From an uncultured Prevotella sp. (GTDB taxonomy: Bacteria; Bacteroidota; Bacteroidia; Bacteroidales; Bacteroidaceae), in assembly GCA_900315695.1 (NCBI GenBank), contig ONAE01000014.1:1-37957 (forward strand): 37,957 bases of DNA, given 5' to 3'. The notes under the pieces are model-generated. The model ran no database searches and was not told where the DNA came from. It saw nothing but the letters and a program-made list of their open reading frames with translations. This document shows positions 7,973 to 16,263 of this stretch, one piece after another. Both the position numbers and the translations under genes were made by a program. Within the stretch, counting starts at the first letter, position 1. Every line of letters begins with the position of its first letter.

Positions 7973-10573
7973 GATATCATTAAGCTTATTCAGGGCTTCG
8001 AGGGGGGTGAGATTATTCACGTCGATACCTAAAATCTCATCGCGAACCTGACAAAGCACAGGATCATCCAACTGGAAGAACGAAAGCTGCATACCTTCAC
8101 GAGAGGCTGCGATTTCTGCTGTGGGCTTACCAACTGTGCCTACAGAGGCATTATCGGCCTCCAGCTGCTTAAGAATCACGTTAGCGCGCTTCACGATACT
8201 GCGAGGCATACCGGCTATCTCTGCCACGTGGATACCAAAGGAGTGCTCACTCCCACCCTTTTCGAGTTTACGCAGGAAGATTACCTTACCATCTACCTCC
8301 TTCACAGAGACATTATAGTTCTTGATGCGTGAGAAGTTTTTCTCCATCTCGTTCAACTCGTGATAGTGCGTCGCAAAGAGGGTTCTGGGATGCCCTTTGG
8401 CATTCTCATGCAGATACTCTACTATCGCCCAGGCGATCGAGATACCATCGTAAGTACTCGTGCCTCGTCCCAGCTCATCGAAGAGCACCAAAGAGCGTGA
8501 ACTGACATTATTCAGGATATTCGAAGCCTCCGTCATCTCCACCATAAAGGTTGATTCACCTAAGGAAATGTTATCCGAAGCCCCTACCCTCGTGAATATC
8601 TTATCCACCAGACCGATTCTCGCAGACTCTGCCGGCACGAAACAACCTATCTGCGCCATCAGTACTATTAACGCCGTTTGACGCAGCAGCGCCGATTTAC
8701 CAGCCATATTCGGACCTGTAATAATGATGATCTGCTGACGCTCATTATCGAGCAGGATATCATTGGGCACATAACGCTCTCCAAGAGGCAGTTCCTGTTC
8801 GATAACAGGATGACGACCTTGTTTGATGTCGATCACCTCAGACGAGTCGATCACAGGACGGATATATTTGTTCTCCTCAGCTGTCTTGGCGAAGCTCAAC
8901 AGACAGTCGAGACGGGCGATGATGTTCGCATTGATCTGAATCTGCGGGATAAACTCCTGCATTGAGAGCACCAGATCGTTGAAGAGCTTGGCTTCAAGAC
9001 TCAGGATCTTATCCTCAGCGCCTAAGATCTTCTCCTCGTACTCTTTCAACTCCTGTGTGATATAGCGCTCTGCCTGAGCCAACGTCTGCTTGCGCACCCA
9101 CTCTGGTGGCACCAGTTCCTTATAGGTGTTACGTACCTCCAGATAGTAGCCAAACACATTGTTATAGCCGATTTTCAGTGAACTGATACCTGTCTCTGCA
9201 GCCTCGCGCTCCTGAATCTTCAACAGATAGTCCTTGCCACTATAGGCAATACTGCGCAGTTGATCGAGCTCTGCATTTACGCCGTCTTTGATCACACCAC
9301 CCTTCGCTACCAACTGAGGCGGATCGTTCTGGATTTCCTTCTCTATCCTGTCTCTGAGCGACTCACAGAGATTCAGCTGTTCCCCTACCCGATTCAAGGC
9401 CTCATTCTTCGCATAGAGACAAGCTGTCTTGATAGGTTGGATCGCCTGAAGGGCTACCTTCAACTGTACCACCTCACGAGGTGACACTCGTCCTACAGCT
9501 GCTTTCGAGATGATACGTTCCAGATCACCTATACGATGCAACTGATCATCGATACACTCACGGAACTCTGGCTCACGATAGTAGTAATCCACGATATCCA
9601 GACGAGAGTTGATGGGCTTCTCGTCTTTTAATGGGAACACCAGCCAACGACGCAGCAGACGGCCTCCCATCGGACTTACCGTCTTATCAATCACGTCGAG
9701 CAGCGACTTTCCGTCATCCTGCATCGGAAGAATGAGTTCGAGACTACGGATTGTGAATTTATCGAGACGGACATACTTGTCTTCTTCGATGCGAGAAATC
9801 GAGGTGATATGGCCTATCTGTGTATGCTGAGTCTGTTCGAGATACTGTAGGATAGCACCTGCGGCAATCACACCATTCTGCAGATGATCTACACCAAAGC
9901 CCTTCAGGTTTTTTACATTGAAGTGCCTCAACAGCTTCTGCTTGGAAGTCTGTTCCGTAAATACCCAGTCATCAAGCTGGAAAGTAAAGTATTTTGTACC
10001 GAAGTTACGCTCAAACTCCTGTTTCTTCGTTCTGTCATGCAGAATCTCCTTAGGCGAGAAATTACCCAAGAGCTTTTCCACATAGTCTTGCGTACCCTCA
10101 CCTGTCAGGAACTCACCCGTAGAGATATCGAGGAAAGCGACACCAAAAGAGCCTTTACCAAAATGCACAGCTGCCAAGAAGTTGTTCTCCTTATAGTTCA
10201 GCACATTATCACTCAAGGCCACACCAGGTGTCACCAGTTCTGTAATGCCTCTCTTTACAAGCTTTTTCGTGAGTTTCGGGTCTTCAAGCTGATCACAGAT
10301 TGCGACACGCTTACCAGCACGGATCAGTTTTGGCAGATAGGTGTCAAGAGCATGATGGGGGAAGCCCGCCATCTCGTCGCCTTTCACACCAGCACCATTA
10401 TTTCGATGGGTGAGGGTGATACCTAAAATCTTCGAGGCAGTAATGGCATCTTCGCAATAGGTCTCGTAGAAGTCGCCACATCTGAACAGCATCACTGCGT
10501 CAGGATGTTTCGCCTTCAGATCGAAGAACTGCTTCATCATCGGGGTCAGCTCTTTCCCCTCTTTCTTCGCCAT
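7949..10573 (-). CDS. mutS: DNA mismatch repair protein MutS
   Basis: MutS recognises mismatches and small loops and recruits MutL. The mismatch-reading FYE motif is at residues 35-37 (GDFYETY). The ATPase domain carries Walker A GPNMAGKS near residue 620, a [12 protein letters not shown] Walker B/signature region near 700 and the [10 protein letters not shown] switch. Its 874 residues match MutS1, not the MutS2 Smr-type paralog. The start codon shares a base with the stop codon of the upstream DUF4380 gene (TAATG), so the two are cotranscribed and coupled. The C-terminal end overlaps the lgt terminator. Confidence 0.97.
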   Translation of the reverse strand: MAKKEGKELTPMMKQFFDLKAKHPDAVMLFRCGDFYETYCEDAITASKILGITLTHRNNGAGVKGDEMAGFPHHALDTYLPKLIRAGKRVAICDQLEDPKLTKKLVKRGITELVTPGVALSDNVLNYKENNFLAAVHFGKGSFGVAFLDISTGEFLTGEGTQDYVEKLLGNFSPKEILHDRTKKQEFERNFGTKYFTFQLDDWVFTEQTSKQKLLRHFNVKNLKGFGVDHLQNGVIAAGAILQYLEQTQHTQIGHITSISRIEEDKYVRLDKFTIRSLELILPMQDDGKSLLDVIDKTVSPMGGRLLRRWLVFPLKDEKPINSRLDIVDYYYREPEFRECIDDQLHRIGDLERIISKAAVGRVSPREVVQLKVALQAIQPIKTACLYAKNEALNRVGEQLNLCESLRDRIEKEIQNDPPQLVAKGGVIKDGVNAELDQLRSIAYSGKDYLLKIQEREAAETGISSLKIGYNNVFGYYLEVRNTYKELVPPEWVRKQTLAQAERYITQELKEYEEKILGAEDKILSLEAKLFNDLVLSMQEFIPQIQINANIIARLDCLLSFAKTAEENKYIRPVIDSSEVIDIKQGRHPVIEQELPLGERYVPNDILLDNERQQIIIITGPNMAGKSALLRQTALIVLMAQIGCFVPAESARIGLVDKIFTRVGASDNISLGESTFMVEMTEASNILNNVSSRSLVLFDELGRGTSTYDGISIAWAIVEYLHENAKGHPRTLFATHYHELNEMEKNFSRIKNYNVSVKEVDGKVIFLRKLEKGGSEHSFGIHVAEIAGMPRSIVKRANVILKQLEADNASVGTVGKPTAEIAASREGMQLSFFQLDDPVLCQVRDEILGIDVNNLTPLEALNKLNDIKKIVSGK

Positions 10574-11472
10574 TACTTGTCTGTCTTTAACATGTTCTTC
10601 ACTTGCTGTACCAAGGCGTCAGAAGAGGCTGGGGTAGAGGGCTGCAGATACCAGCGTACAGTCCAGTTCAACTCCTCACCAGGCTGCAAGGTGGTATAGG
10701 CACCCTGACTCTCAAGTTCAATATAGGTCTTACCTCTGTTAACATACACCTGAATCTCTGCCTCATCAGGTGCTGGCTGACCTGCAACAAGGTCCTCAAA
10801 CTGCTTCACCAGCAACAGACCTTTCTCTTTATTCAGATAAGCCAGCCAACCCTTTCCGTCGGCATTCACCTTGCGGTTCTCATTGGCCTCGTCAGGCTCA
10901 TAACAAGAGATACCATTGGCATCCTTGAAGTTCATCAGACCAGCTGGCCAGATGCTATCTGCTGGGGCTTCGAAGAAGATCAAGCCACCTTCGTTCTGCA
11001 CACGAGTGATTTCCCAAGGTGCCACCTTTCGAGTTTCATCACTCACATTGATGATAGAGTAGGTGATAGCGATAGCCTGATTCGGCTCATCGACAGCAAA
11101 CGCCTTGCGGATCCTGAACTTCAACTTCTCATTCACCTCACTCGTCATCGTCAGCACACCATCCTTTTCTTCCACCTGATAAGCCTTCTTGTCGTACTCC
11201 GGCACAGGAGGCCAGTACCATTCCTTTTGAGGACTGGTCCAGAAGGTACTACCAAAGGACTCTGGCCATTTCAACTGTGAAATGACTTCCTGATCTCCAT
11301 ATTTGAAGGAGAGGATCTTACCTCCTTTAGCTGCATCAATAGTCATCGACACGTTACCACACTTCAGGACATACTGACCTGTTTCTTCATTGGACACATC
11401 GGCTTTTGCTGTCGTTGTACCCATAAAAATCATGGCTATCGCCATGAGGAGTGATGTGAGAATCTGTTTCAT
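10573..11472 (-). CDS. Exported DUF4380-type protein (galactose-mutarotase-like fold)
   Basis: The start is placed at 11472 because the promoter -7 box occupies 11486-11479, ruling out the longer frame. The 299-residue product begins with a signal peptide ([24 protein letters not shown]). The mature part resembles DUF4380 proteins, beta-sandwich domains of the mutarotase type that often sit among carbohydrate-active genes: [36 protein letters not shown], and a C-terminal [15 protein letters not shown]. No catalytic role is established. Its stop overlaps the mutS start, an odd pairing of an envelope protein with mismatch repair. Only six bases separate the -7 box from the ATG, so the transcript may be leaderless. 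Confidence 0.75.
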   Translation of the reverse strand: MKQILTSLLMAIAMIFMGTTTAKADVSNEETGQYVLKCGNVSMTIDAAKGGKILSFKYGDQEVISQLKWPESFGSTFWTSPQKEWYWPPVPEYDKKAYQVEEKDGVLTMTSEVNEKLKFRIRKAFAVDEPNQAIAITYSIINVSDETRKVAPWEITRVQNEGGLIFFEAPADSIWPAGLMNFKDANGISCYEPDEANENRKVNADGKGWLAYLNKEKGLLLVKQFEDLVAGQPAPDEAEIQVYVNRGKTYIELESQGAYTTLQPGEELNWTVRWYLQPSTPASSDALVQQVKNMLKTDK

Positions 11473-11478
11473 AGTGTG

Positions 11479-11510
11479 CAAAGGTAAGAACTATTTCCTG
11501 AATATCCAAA
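11479..11510 (-). promoter_or_regulatory. Promoter for the DUF4380-mutS operon
   Basis: On the minus strand, TTTG (11510-11507), a 20-base spacer and TACCTTTG (11486-11479) form a textbook Bacteroidetes promoter that ends six bases from the start codon. Confidence 0.75.
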
Positions 11511-11535
11511 TTTTTACCTCTATTTTTGGATTTAC

Positions 11536-12036
11536 TTAGTAATTCTCCAGAATCTGCTTCAAGCGTTTGCGACGCGCTTCCTTCTTGTTTTTACGCCATT
11601 TCTTGGGAATCAAATAGCCAATCAGACTCAGCAGGTTTCCGCTACTGGGATTGATAGCGGCCAACTTCGCATTTTCTTTTTCTGCCTCAAGTTGTTTCTT
11701 CAGGGCATCAGGAAGTTCTTGGCGTTGCCCATGTCCGAAGACTACTACTTCTTTGATATTCAGCAACTTGGAGATTAAGAAGACTGTATCGCGAACCTCG
11801 TTGAGATTCACCAGACGACTCTCGTAGTTGACGTGCGAGAAAGAAAGCGTCTTGCAACTGTCTGACACGCTGAAATAACCTAAGGAGTCTGTCGTACAAT
11901 TTCCATCTTTGCTGATCACATTGGCGCCAACCACAGGTATCAGCGTCTCCACATCGACAACCACCAGTCGTCTTTGTGCAAACCCCTGTATCGCACCAGC
12001 CATCAGCAACAATAGAAAAAGTTGAATCCTTGTCAT
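11536..12036 (-). CDS. Exported protein with a carboxypeptidase-regulatory-like domain
   Basis: I start the gene at 12036 rather than at the farther ATG because a TATTTTTG promoter box lies at 12073-12066, between the two. The product, 166 residues, opens with a signal peptide (MTRIQLFLLLLMAGAIQGFAQ). A small beta-sandwich follows: RRLVVVDVETLIPVVGANV, a TDSLGYF turn, then SHVNYESRLVNLNEVRDTVFL, as in the CarboxypepD_reg-like fold at the N-terminus of many TonB-dependent receptors. Here there is no barrel; the C-terminal 60 residues are charged and lysine/arginine-rich. It may be a stand-alone surface or periplasmic adaptor. Function unknown. Confidence 0.7.
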   Translation of the reverse strand: MTRIQLFLLLLMAGAIQGFAQRRLVVVDVETLIPVVGANVISKDGNCTTDSLGYFSVSDSCKTLSFSHVNYESRLVNLNEVRDTVFLISKLLNIKEVVVFGHGQRQELPDALKKQLEAEKENAKLAAINPSSGNLLSLIGYLIPKKWRKNKKEARRKRLKQILENY

Positions 12037-12065
12037 CTTCAAAACAATCGTATCGATATCGCTTG

Positions 12066-12073
12066 CAAAAATA
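12066..12073 (-). promoter_or_regulatory. Promoter -7 box for the carboxypeptidase-regulatory-like gene
   Basis: The minus strand reads TATTTTTG, fitting TAnnTTTG, 29 bases before the chosen ATG. Confidence 0.45.
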
Positions 12074-12193
12074 ATCAACCCCCACATTCCCTCCAAATAT
12101 TTTCAAACTATTTAGTAATTATTCATACAATGAAAGACAAATTTCCTGCCATTTTCTTATATGATACATGGAAAAATGTTAAAAATGCATATC

Positions 12194-12228
12194 GGTACAC
12201 AACTTTGTGGTCCACAAATTTGTGTACC
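12194..12228. repeat. 35-base near-perfect palindrome built from two 15-base units, upstream of ATPase 1
   Basis: Arms of 17 bases (GGTACACAACTTTGTGG and its partner) surround a central T at 12211, with one mismatched pair (C12203/T12219). The same bases also form two tandem 15-base units, GTACACAACTTTGTG (12195-12209) and GTCCACAAATTTGTG (12210-12224), 13 of 15 identical. The -33 element of the downstream promoter lies inside the right arm, so a protein bound here should control that promoter. Confidence 0.85.
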
Positions 12229-12249
12229 AAGAGTTTATTATGTATCTTT
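12219..12249 (+). promoter_or_regulatory. Promoter for AAA ATPase 1
   Basis: TTTG at 12219-12222, a 19-base spacer and TATCTTTG at 12242-12249. The -33 element is embedded in the 35-base palindrome. The start codon is 31 bases downstream of the -7 box. Confidence 0.75.
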
Positions 12250-12280
12250 GCAGTCATAAAATCTAAATTATCAGGCACTT

Positions 12281-13399
12281 ATGAAAAGAGCATTTGTTTA
12301 TGGAATGTCAGTTGAAGGCGAAAACTTCACAGATAGAGTAAAAGAAACCAAACGGTTGAAATTGGATTTCGAGAATGCAATTAATGTTATTCTCATATCG
12401 CCTCGTCGTATAGGCAAAAGTTCTATTGTTAAGAAAGTAAAGTCTGAAATTACTAACCCAAATATTAAGGTGGTATTTATGGATATTTACGATTGCCGCA
12501 ATGAGTACGATTTTTATAATCGCTTTGCATCTGTTGTGATCAAAGAGACAGCAACAAAAACAAATCAGGTGATTGATAATATCAAGCGATTCCTTGTCAG
12601 GCTTACGCCAAAGATTGCCTTTTCGCCTGAACCAATGTCTGAAATATCTATTTCATTAGGTATTACACCACAAAATTATCAGCCAGAAGAAATTCTGCAA
12701 TTACCAGAACTAATTGCAAAAGAGCAAGGCATACATCTCATTATATGTATTGACGAATTCCAACAGATAGGCGAATTTGAAGATTCAATCACTGTTCAGA
12801 AACGTCTTCGTGGCATTTGGCAGCACCAGCAAAATGTATCCTATTGTCTATTTGGTAGTAAGAAACATCTTATGACAAAGCTCTTCCAAAATCGCAAAAT
12901 GCCATTCTATCAGTTTGGTGAAATGATGTATCTTGAGAAAATTCCTACTGCTGATTGGATAACCTATATTTGCAGTCGCTTTGAGAGTCAAGATAAACAC
13001 ATATCGGAGGAACTGGCAAGGAGAATTTGTGAAACTGTAGAAAACCATTCTTCCTACGTTCAGCAATTAGCCTGGAATGTCTTAGCTGAGACGAATAAGG
13101 AAACTACAGAAGAGGATTTTGAGAATGGGGTACAGGCCTTATTGGCTCAATGTTCTGGATTGTTTGAACAGCATATACAAGGTCTCACAGCCTACCAGAT
13201 GAATTATATCCGTGCCATTTGTAATGGCATACATACAGATTTTGGCAGTAAGGCAATACTAGAGGAATACAACCTTGGCACAAAATCAAACATCTCACGA
13301 ATCAAGACAGCCCTTCTGGATCGAGAACTCATAGAGATTACAAAAGATGGAGTCTTCCTGGAGGATCCCGTATTCAAATTATGGCTGAAAAGATTATGA
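12281..13399 (+). CDS. Archaeal-type AAA ATPase with C-terminal winged helix (paralog 1)
   Basis: This 372-residue protein fits the ATPase family that is common in Archaea and expanded in Bacteroidetes (PF01637-like, STAND-related). Walker A is SPRRIGKSS (residues 40-48) with S for the first G, and Walker B is IDEFQQ (D158, E159). An LFGSKKHLM sensor-like segment follows. The last 90 residues look like a winged helix and end in LEDPVFKLWLKRL, the usual DEDP-type tail. It is paralogous to the protein at 35657-36721. There is no partner gene beside it: a terminator follows, then an unrelated sigma operon. The role is unknown; members have been suggested to act in regulation or defence, but nothing here proves either. 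Confidence 0.8.
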   Translation: MKRAFVYGMSVEGENFTDRVKETKRLKLDFENAINVILISPRRIGKSSIVKKVKSEITNPNIKVVFMDIYDCRNEYDFYNRFASVVIKETATKTNQVIDNIKRFLVRLTPKIAFSPEPMSEISISLGITPQNYQPEEILQLPELIAKEQGIHLIICIDEFQQIGEFEDSITVQKRLRGIWQHQQNVSYCLFGSKKHLMTKLFQNRKMPFYQFGEMMYLEKIPTADWITYICSRFESQDKHISEELARRICETVENHSSYVQQLAWNVLAETNKETTEEDFENGVQALLAQCSGLFEQHIQGLTAYQMNYIRAICNGIHTDFGSKAILEEYNLGTKSNISRIKTALLDRELIEITKDGVFLEDPVFKLWLKRL

Positions 13400-13409
13400 G
13401 TCGAATTTT

Positions 13410-13443
13410 GGCAGGGATTTCTAAAATTCCCTGCCTTTTTCTT
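13410..13443 (+). terminator. Rho-independent terminator after ATPase 1
   Basis: Perfect 8-base stem GGCAGGGA (13410-13417) / TCCCTGCC (13428-13435) followed by TTTTTCTTTT, 11 bases after the stop codon. Confidence 0.9.
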
Positions 13444-13472
13444 TTGGGTTTCAAATCAAATCGATACCTTTG
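13443..13472 (+). promoter_or_regulatory. Promoter for the ECF sigma operon
   Basis: TTTG at 13443-13446 and TACCTTTG at 13465-13472 with an 18-base spacer. The element begins right in the T tract of the preceding terminator. The leader to the ATG is about 80 bases. Confidence 0.6.
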
Positions 13473-13555
13473 CATAAAATTTATTTGAATTTCTGTAGTT
13501 TTTTCCCTCTATCTTGTGACTTATTATCAAAAGATGATTTATCAAACAAGAAAAA

Positions 13556-14062
13556 ATGAATGATTTAGAACGTGAGTTTGAGGAAATGGTAAGAGCTAAT
13601 CGCAGTACGATTTATACTATCTGCTATATGTTCTCCCAAGACCAAGATGAGGTTGCCGACTTATTCCAAGAGGTTCTTATCAACCTGTGGAAGAGTATGC
13701 CAACATTTGAAGGGCGAAGCAATGTGCGCTCTTGGATCTATCGCGTCAGTCTGAATGTGTGTATCTCACTCGATCACAAGAAACGGAGAAACAGGACTGT
13801 TCCCCTAACGATGGACATCAATCCCTACGAAGAGACAGAAAGTAATCAGAACTCTCGGCAGATGGATATGCTTCGAAGGCGTATTGCCAAACTTGGTCAA
13901 TTCGATCGTGCCATTATTCTGCTATGGCTGGAGAACATCAGTTACGAAGAGATTGCTGCCATCATGGGCATTACTGTGAAGAACGTCTCAGTACGTCTCT
14001 ACCGTATCAAGGAGGAATTAAAGAAGATGATGGTGAGCACCAATCATCTGTCAAACGAATAA
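13556..14062 (+). CDS. ECF-type RNA polymerase sigma factor
   Basis: This 168-residue sigma-70 family member lacks regions 1 and 3. Region 2 is clear (QDQDEVADLFQEVLINLW, then FEGRSNVRSWIYRVSLNVC), followed by a variable linker and region 4 (QFDRAIILLWLENISYEEIAAIMGI, with the recognition helix VKNVSVRLYRIKEEL). It redirects RNA polymerase to a specific set of promoters. The next gene, 15 bases downstream, encodes a membrane protein with a cytoplasmic N-terminal helix, positioned where an anti-sigma factor usually lies. No TonB-dependent receptor or FecR homologue is next to it, so it does not look like a Sus/Fec-type transduction locus. Confidence 0.93.
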   Translation: MNDLEREFEEMVRANRSTIYTICYMFSQDQDEVADLFQEVLINLWKSMPTFEGRSNVRSWIYRVSLNVCISLDHKKRRNRTVPLTMDINPYEETESNQNSRQMDMLRRRIAKLGQFDRAIILLWLENISYEEIAAIMGITVKNVSVRLYRIKEELKKMMVSTNHLSNE

Positions 14063-14077
14063 AAAACAACAGGAATT

Positions 14078-14692
14078 ATGGAAAATCAGAATAACAACTT
14101 ACAGGAGTTGGAAGAACTTCGCAGTCAGGTCGCAGCGTTTAAGAACCGTGTGGAACAGCAGGAGATTGTCAGTCGTCGTCTGCTGAGAGAGGCGATGAAA
14201 GGTCACGTGTTTTGGATCAAGCAGATGAGTATTTGGGGTAGCGTAGGGGAATTGGTAATATTACCTTTGTTAGTTTACGCGCTAAGAAGCATCGTCGGCG
14301 TTTCATGGTTACCAATTATTGCCGTAGGACTTATGCTAGTTGGTGAGGCTGTTTTCAACTTTTGGAATGTCAGTACCATCCGCGATAAGCATCTTGCAGT
14401 CGATGACGTGCTCAGTGCCCAGCAGCGGCTGATAACTTTCAAGCGCAGGGAGAAGCTTTACACATTCGGCATCCTTCCTTTCTTATTTCTTTTGGTAGTA
14501 TGGCTCCTGTTTGACGTTTATTACGGCACTGATATCCCTTTTTTCCCCTCAAGTAACAGGCTGCTTTTCTATTTCGTGGTGATTGTCATCACATCTGCCG
14601 TAGTATCCTATGTCTTTTACCGTGAGATGCGCTCACTGAACAAGGCTATCAAGGATATAGATGAATTTGCCGGAAGGAACAACAAACAATAG
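14078..14692 (+). CDS. Four-helix membrane protein, candidate anti-sigma partner
   Basis: The 204-residue product has a charged, coiled-coil-like N-terminus (about residues 8-45, QELEELRSQVAAFKNRVEQQ), two close membrane helices (about 50-95), a cytoplasmic-type basic/acidic linker, and two more helices (about 128-148 and 160-183). The C-terminus is polar (EFAGRNNKQ). It lacks the zinc-binding HxxxCxxC of ZAS-type anti-sigma factors. Position directly after an ECF sigma gene and the soluble helical head make a regulatory partner plausible, but this is inference from context. I do not recognise a named family. Confidence 0.7.
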   Translation: MENQNNNLQELEELRSQVAAFKNRVEQQEIVSRRLLREAMKGHVFWIKQMSIWGSVGELVILPLLVYALRSIVGVSWLPIIAVGLMLVGEAVFNFWNVSTIRDKHLAVDDVLSAQQRLITFKRREKLYTFGILPFLFLLVVWLLFDVYYGTDIPFFPSSNRLLFYFVVIVITSAVVSYVFYREMRSLNKAIKDIDEFAGRNNKQ

Positions 14693-14710
14693 AAAGACTT
14701 TATATCATCA

Positions 14711-14760
14711 CCTCCTCAAGACTTCAGGTTTTTAGTTTGAAGTATCTGAGGAGGTCTTTA
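14711..14760 (+). terminator. Terminator of the sigma operon
   Basis: A long imperfect hairpin pairs CCTCCTCAAGACTTCA (14711-14726) with TGAAGTATCTGAGGAGG (14738-14754), with a T-rich stretch after it. It lies 19 bases after the membrane-protein stop codon. Confidence 0.75.
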
Positions 14761-14831
14761 TATTGGTCTTGGGTTGTGAGACAAGGGACGCAAAGGTGCC
14801 AATCCCCTTTTCGACCCTATACTTAACACCT

Positions 14832-14876
14832 TAGATTTGACGTTATGCGAAAATCTTCGTAACGAAGAATTTCGCA
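14832..14876 (+). repeat. Orphan promoter-like box plus 31-base palindrome
   Basis: TAGATTTG (14832-14839) fits the -7 box. Six bases later a 31-base palindrome begins: 15-base arms TGCGAAAATCTTCGT and ACGAAGAATTTCGCA around A14861, with one A/A mismatch. It can be read as two 15-base units (14845-14859, 14860-14874; 9 of 15 identical), the same layout as in the ATPase 2 leader, and shares the core TCGTAACGA with it. No gene follows. Confidence 0.7.
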
Positions 14877-15071
14877 ATAAGGTGCAAAAGTGGCTGAAAC
14901 TGCTGCGACACGCCCTCATTATGTAAAGGAATTATGCCTAAATTTAACACTTCTGAATGGGGTATTCTAGGAGAAGGGTGGGAGAGAGTATTGGCAAGAA
15001 GTAAGCAAACCAGGCGTTCCCAGTAAGGGAACATGCGGTTAGGTTATGGAAAACTTACTGCATAGTTATAA

Positions 15072-15181
15072 AAAAATTGTTCCCCTTAATGGGAAAAAGT
15101 GCTAGATTTAAAGGTAAAAAGTGCCAGAATTAATAGTAAAAAGTAACCAAACGAGGCTCAAAAAGTTACTTTTCAAGTCAA
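15072..15181. repeat. 22-base-period direct repeats with AAAAAGT heads
   Basis: AAAAAGT occurs at 15094, 15116, 15138 and 15160, exactly 22 bases apart, with a degenerate AAAAATT copy at 15072. The first three units also share a TTAATGG/TTAAAGG/TTAATAG tail. The exact spacing of about two helical turns puts all copies on one face of the helix, as in iterons or operator arrays. Confidence 0.8.
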
Positions 15182-15341
15182 TTTTTCGAAACTAAAAAAG
15201 AGGCAATTTTGTAAGTCTCAGAGTATCAATAATTTACAAAATAGGCCATAATTCGCGTATTTTAGACCTGAGTTCGGATTGGTGAATTTCGCGCGAATCT
15301 CAGGCATCGGTTTGTAAAAAATCATCAACACCATAAAACTA

Positions 15342-16157
15342 CTACAATTTTTCACCGCAGTGGGAGCAATAGTGGTCTTCGTCGCGTACTGGACCATCGC
15401 AACGCGGACAATGTCCATCCTTTGGCTTTTCCTTGGTCTCATCAATGATGTTGGCCGTTACGATACCAGTAGGTACGGCGATGATGGTGTAACCCAACAG
15501 CATGACGAATGCCGATAGCAGGCGACCTATCGCCGTAACAGGTGTGATGTCACCATAACCCACAGTCGTCATCGTCACAATAGCCCAATAGACTGAGGTT
15601 GCCAGATCAGTAAACTGGGTATCAGGTTCGCCACTTTCTACCATAAACATCAGCGTACCCAAGCAGATATCGAGTATCAGCACAAACAAGAAGTAAACGG
15701 AAATCTTGGTGAGACTCTTCTGCAACGAGTGCATCAGCATGTAACCCTCGTTGATGAAGCTGAACAGCTTGAAAATGCGGAAGATACGGATGAAGCGGAT
15801 CGAACGCAGCAGAATCATGTATCTTGCGTTGGGCAAGAAATAGGAGAGATAGGGCGGCAACGTAGATAACAAGTCGATGATACCAAAGAAACTCAGCACA
15901 TAGTCGCGAGGACGAGGTGAGCAATAGACTCGGGCTATATACTCAACCGTAAAGAAGAAGGTGAGCAGATATTCGAGTATCTCCAGCACAGTCTTAAAGG
16001 TATGTGCCAACCAGGGAATCGTCTCGACAAACGAGATGATGATGCTCAGTGAGATAGCCGTCATCAGAGTGAGGTCGAAGATCCGACCAGTCGGATGCTC
16101 TGACTCAAACATGATTTTGTAGAGATTCTCTTTCTCAAGCCAACGAGGTTTCTTCAT
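15342..16157 (-). CDS. Voltage-gated-type potassium channel subunit with C-terminal zinc ribbon
   Basis: The start is put at 16157 because the promoter -7 box is at 16172-16165, inside the longer frame. The 271-residue protein has six membrane segments: S1-S3, an arginine-bearing S4 (LLRSIRFIRIFRIFKLF) and the pore with selectivity filter TVGYGD. After S6 (GRLLSAFVMLLGYTIIAVPTGIV) a short tail ends in a zinc ribbon, CPRCDGPVRDEDHYCSHCG, where many bacterial channels carry RCK or cyclic-nucleotide domains. It should form a tetrameric K+ channel in the inner membrane. The divergent neighbour also carries a four-cysteine ribbon. Confidence 0.88.
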   Translation of the reverse strand: MKKPRWLEKENLYKIMFESEHPTGRIFDLTLMTAISLSIIISFVETIPWLAHTFKTVLEILEYLLTFFFTVEYIARVYCSPRPRDYVLSFFGIIDLLSTLPPYLSYFLPNARYMILLRSIRFIRIFRIFKLFSFINEGYMLMHSLQKSLTKISVYFLFVLILDICLGTLMFMVESGEPDTQFTDLATSVYWAIVTMTTVGYGDITPVTAIGRLLSAFVMLLGYTIIAVPTGIVTANIIDETKEKPKDGHCPRCDGPVRDEDHYCSHCGEKL

Positions 16158-16164
16158 ACTTGGG

Positions 16165-16195
16165 CAAAGATACGACAATAAATTTAAACCCGCAA
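16165..16195 (-). promoter_or_regulatory. Promoter for the channel gene
   Basis: On the minus strand TTG (16195-16193), a 20-base spacer and TATCTTTG (16172-16165). Seven bases separate the box from the ATG, predicting a leaderless or nearly leaderless message. Confidence 0.7.
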
Positions 16196-16246
16196 GGAAT
16201 TTGCAATCTTTTTCCTTAAAACCATACGTAATTGATTATTTCTTAT

Positions 16247-16254
16247 TATCTTTG
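16247..16254 (+). promoter_or_regulatory. Promoter -7 box for the DUF3667 gene
   Basis: TATCTTTG followed by CAAACGTAA and then the ATG, a gap of nine bases. No clear -33 TTTG. Confidence 0.6.
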
Positions 16255-16263
16255 CAAACGTAA

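Larger units (their letters stand above)
14761..15341. other. Gene-free region with an orphan palindrome, hairpins and a 22-base-period array
   Basis: No convincing gene is present on either strand. Besides the elements listed separately (palindrome 14846-14876, array 15072-15181), it holds a GTTCCC/GGGAAC hairpin (15016-15032), a CAGTAAG/CTTACTG inverted repeat (15021-15027, 15054-15060), an ATTTTGTAA/TTACAAAAT inverted repeat (15206-15214, 15234-15242), and CCTGAGTTCG pairing with CGAATCTCAGG (15267-15276, 15294-15304, one bulged T) beyond the end of the channel gene, where it may weakly terminate that transcript. Confidence 0.6.

Noticed and set aside
9884-10426. Plus-strand frame opposite mutS
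   Set aside because: Antisense to an intact mutS; no supporting signal.
14843-15034. Minus-strand 63-codon frame in the gene-free stretch
   Set aside because: Part of it is the palindrome at 14846-14876; no promoter, no recognisable sequence. A degenerate gene cannot be excluded, but is not supported.
15072-15181. Could the 22-base repeats be a CRISPR array?
   Set aside because: Repeat heads are only seven bases, total period 22, and spacers would be 15 bases; no cas genes nearby.
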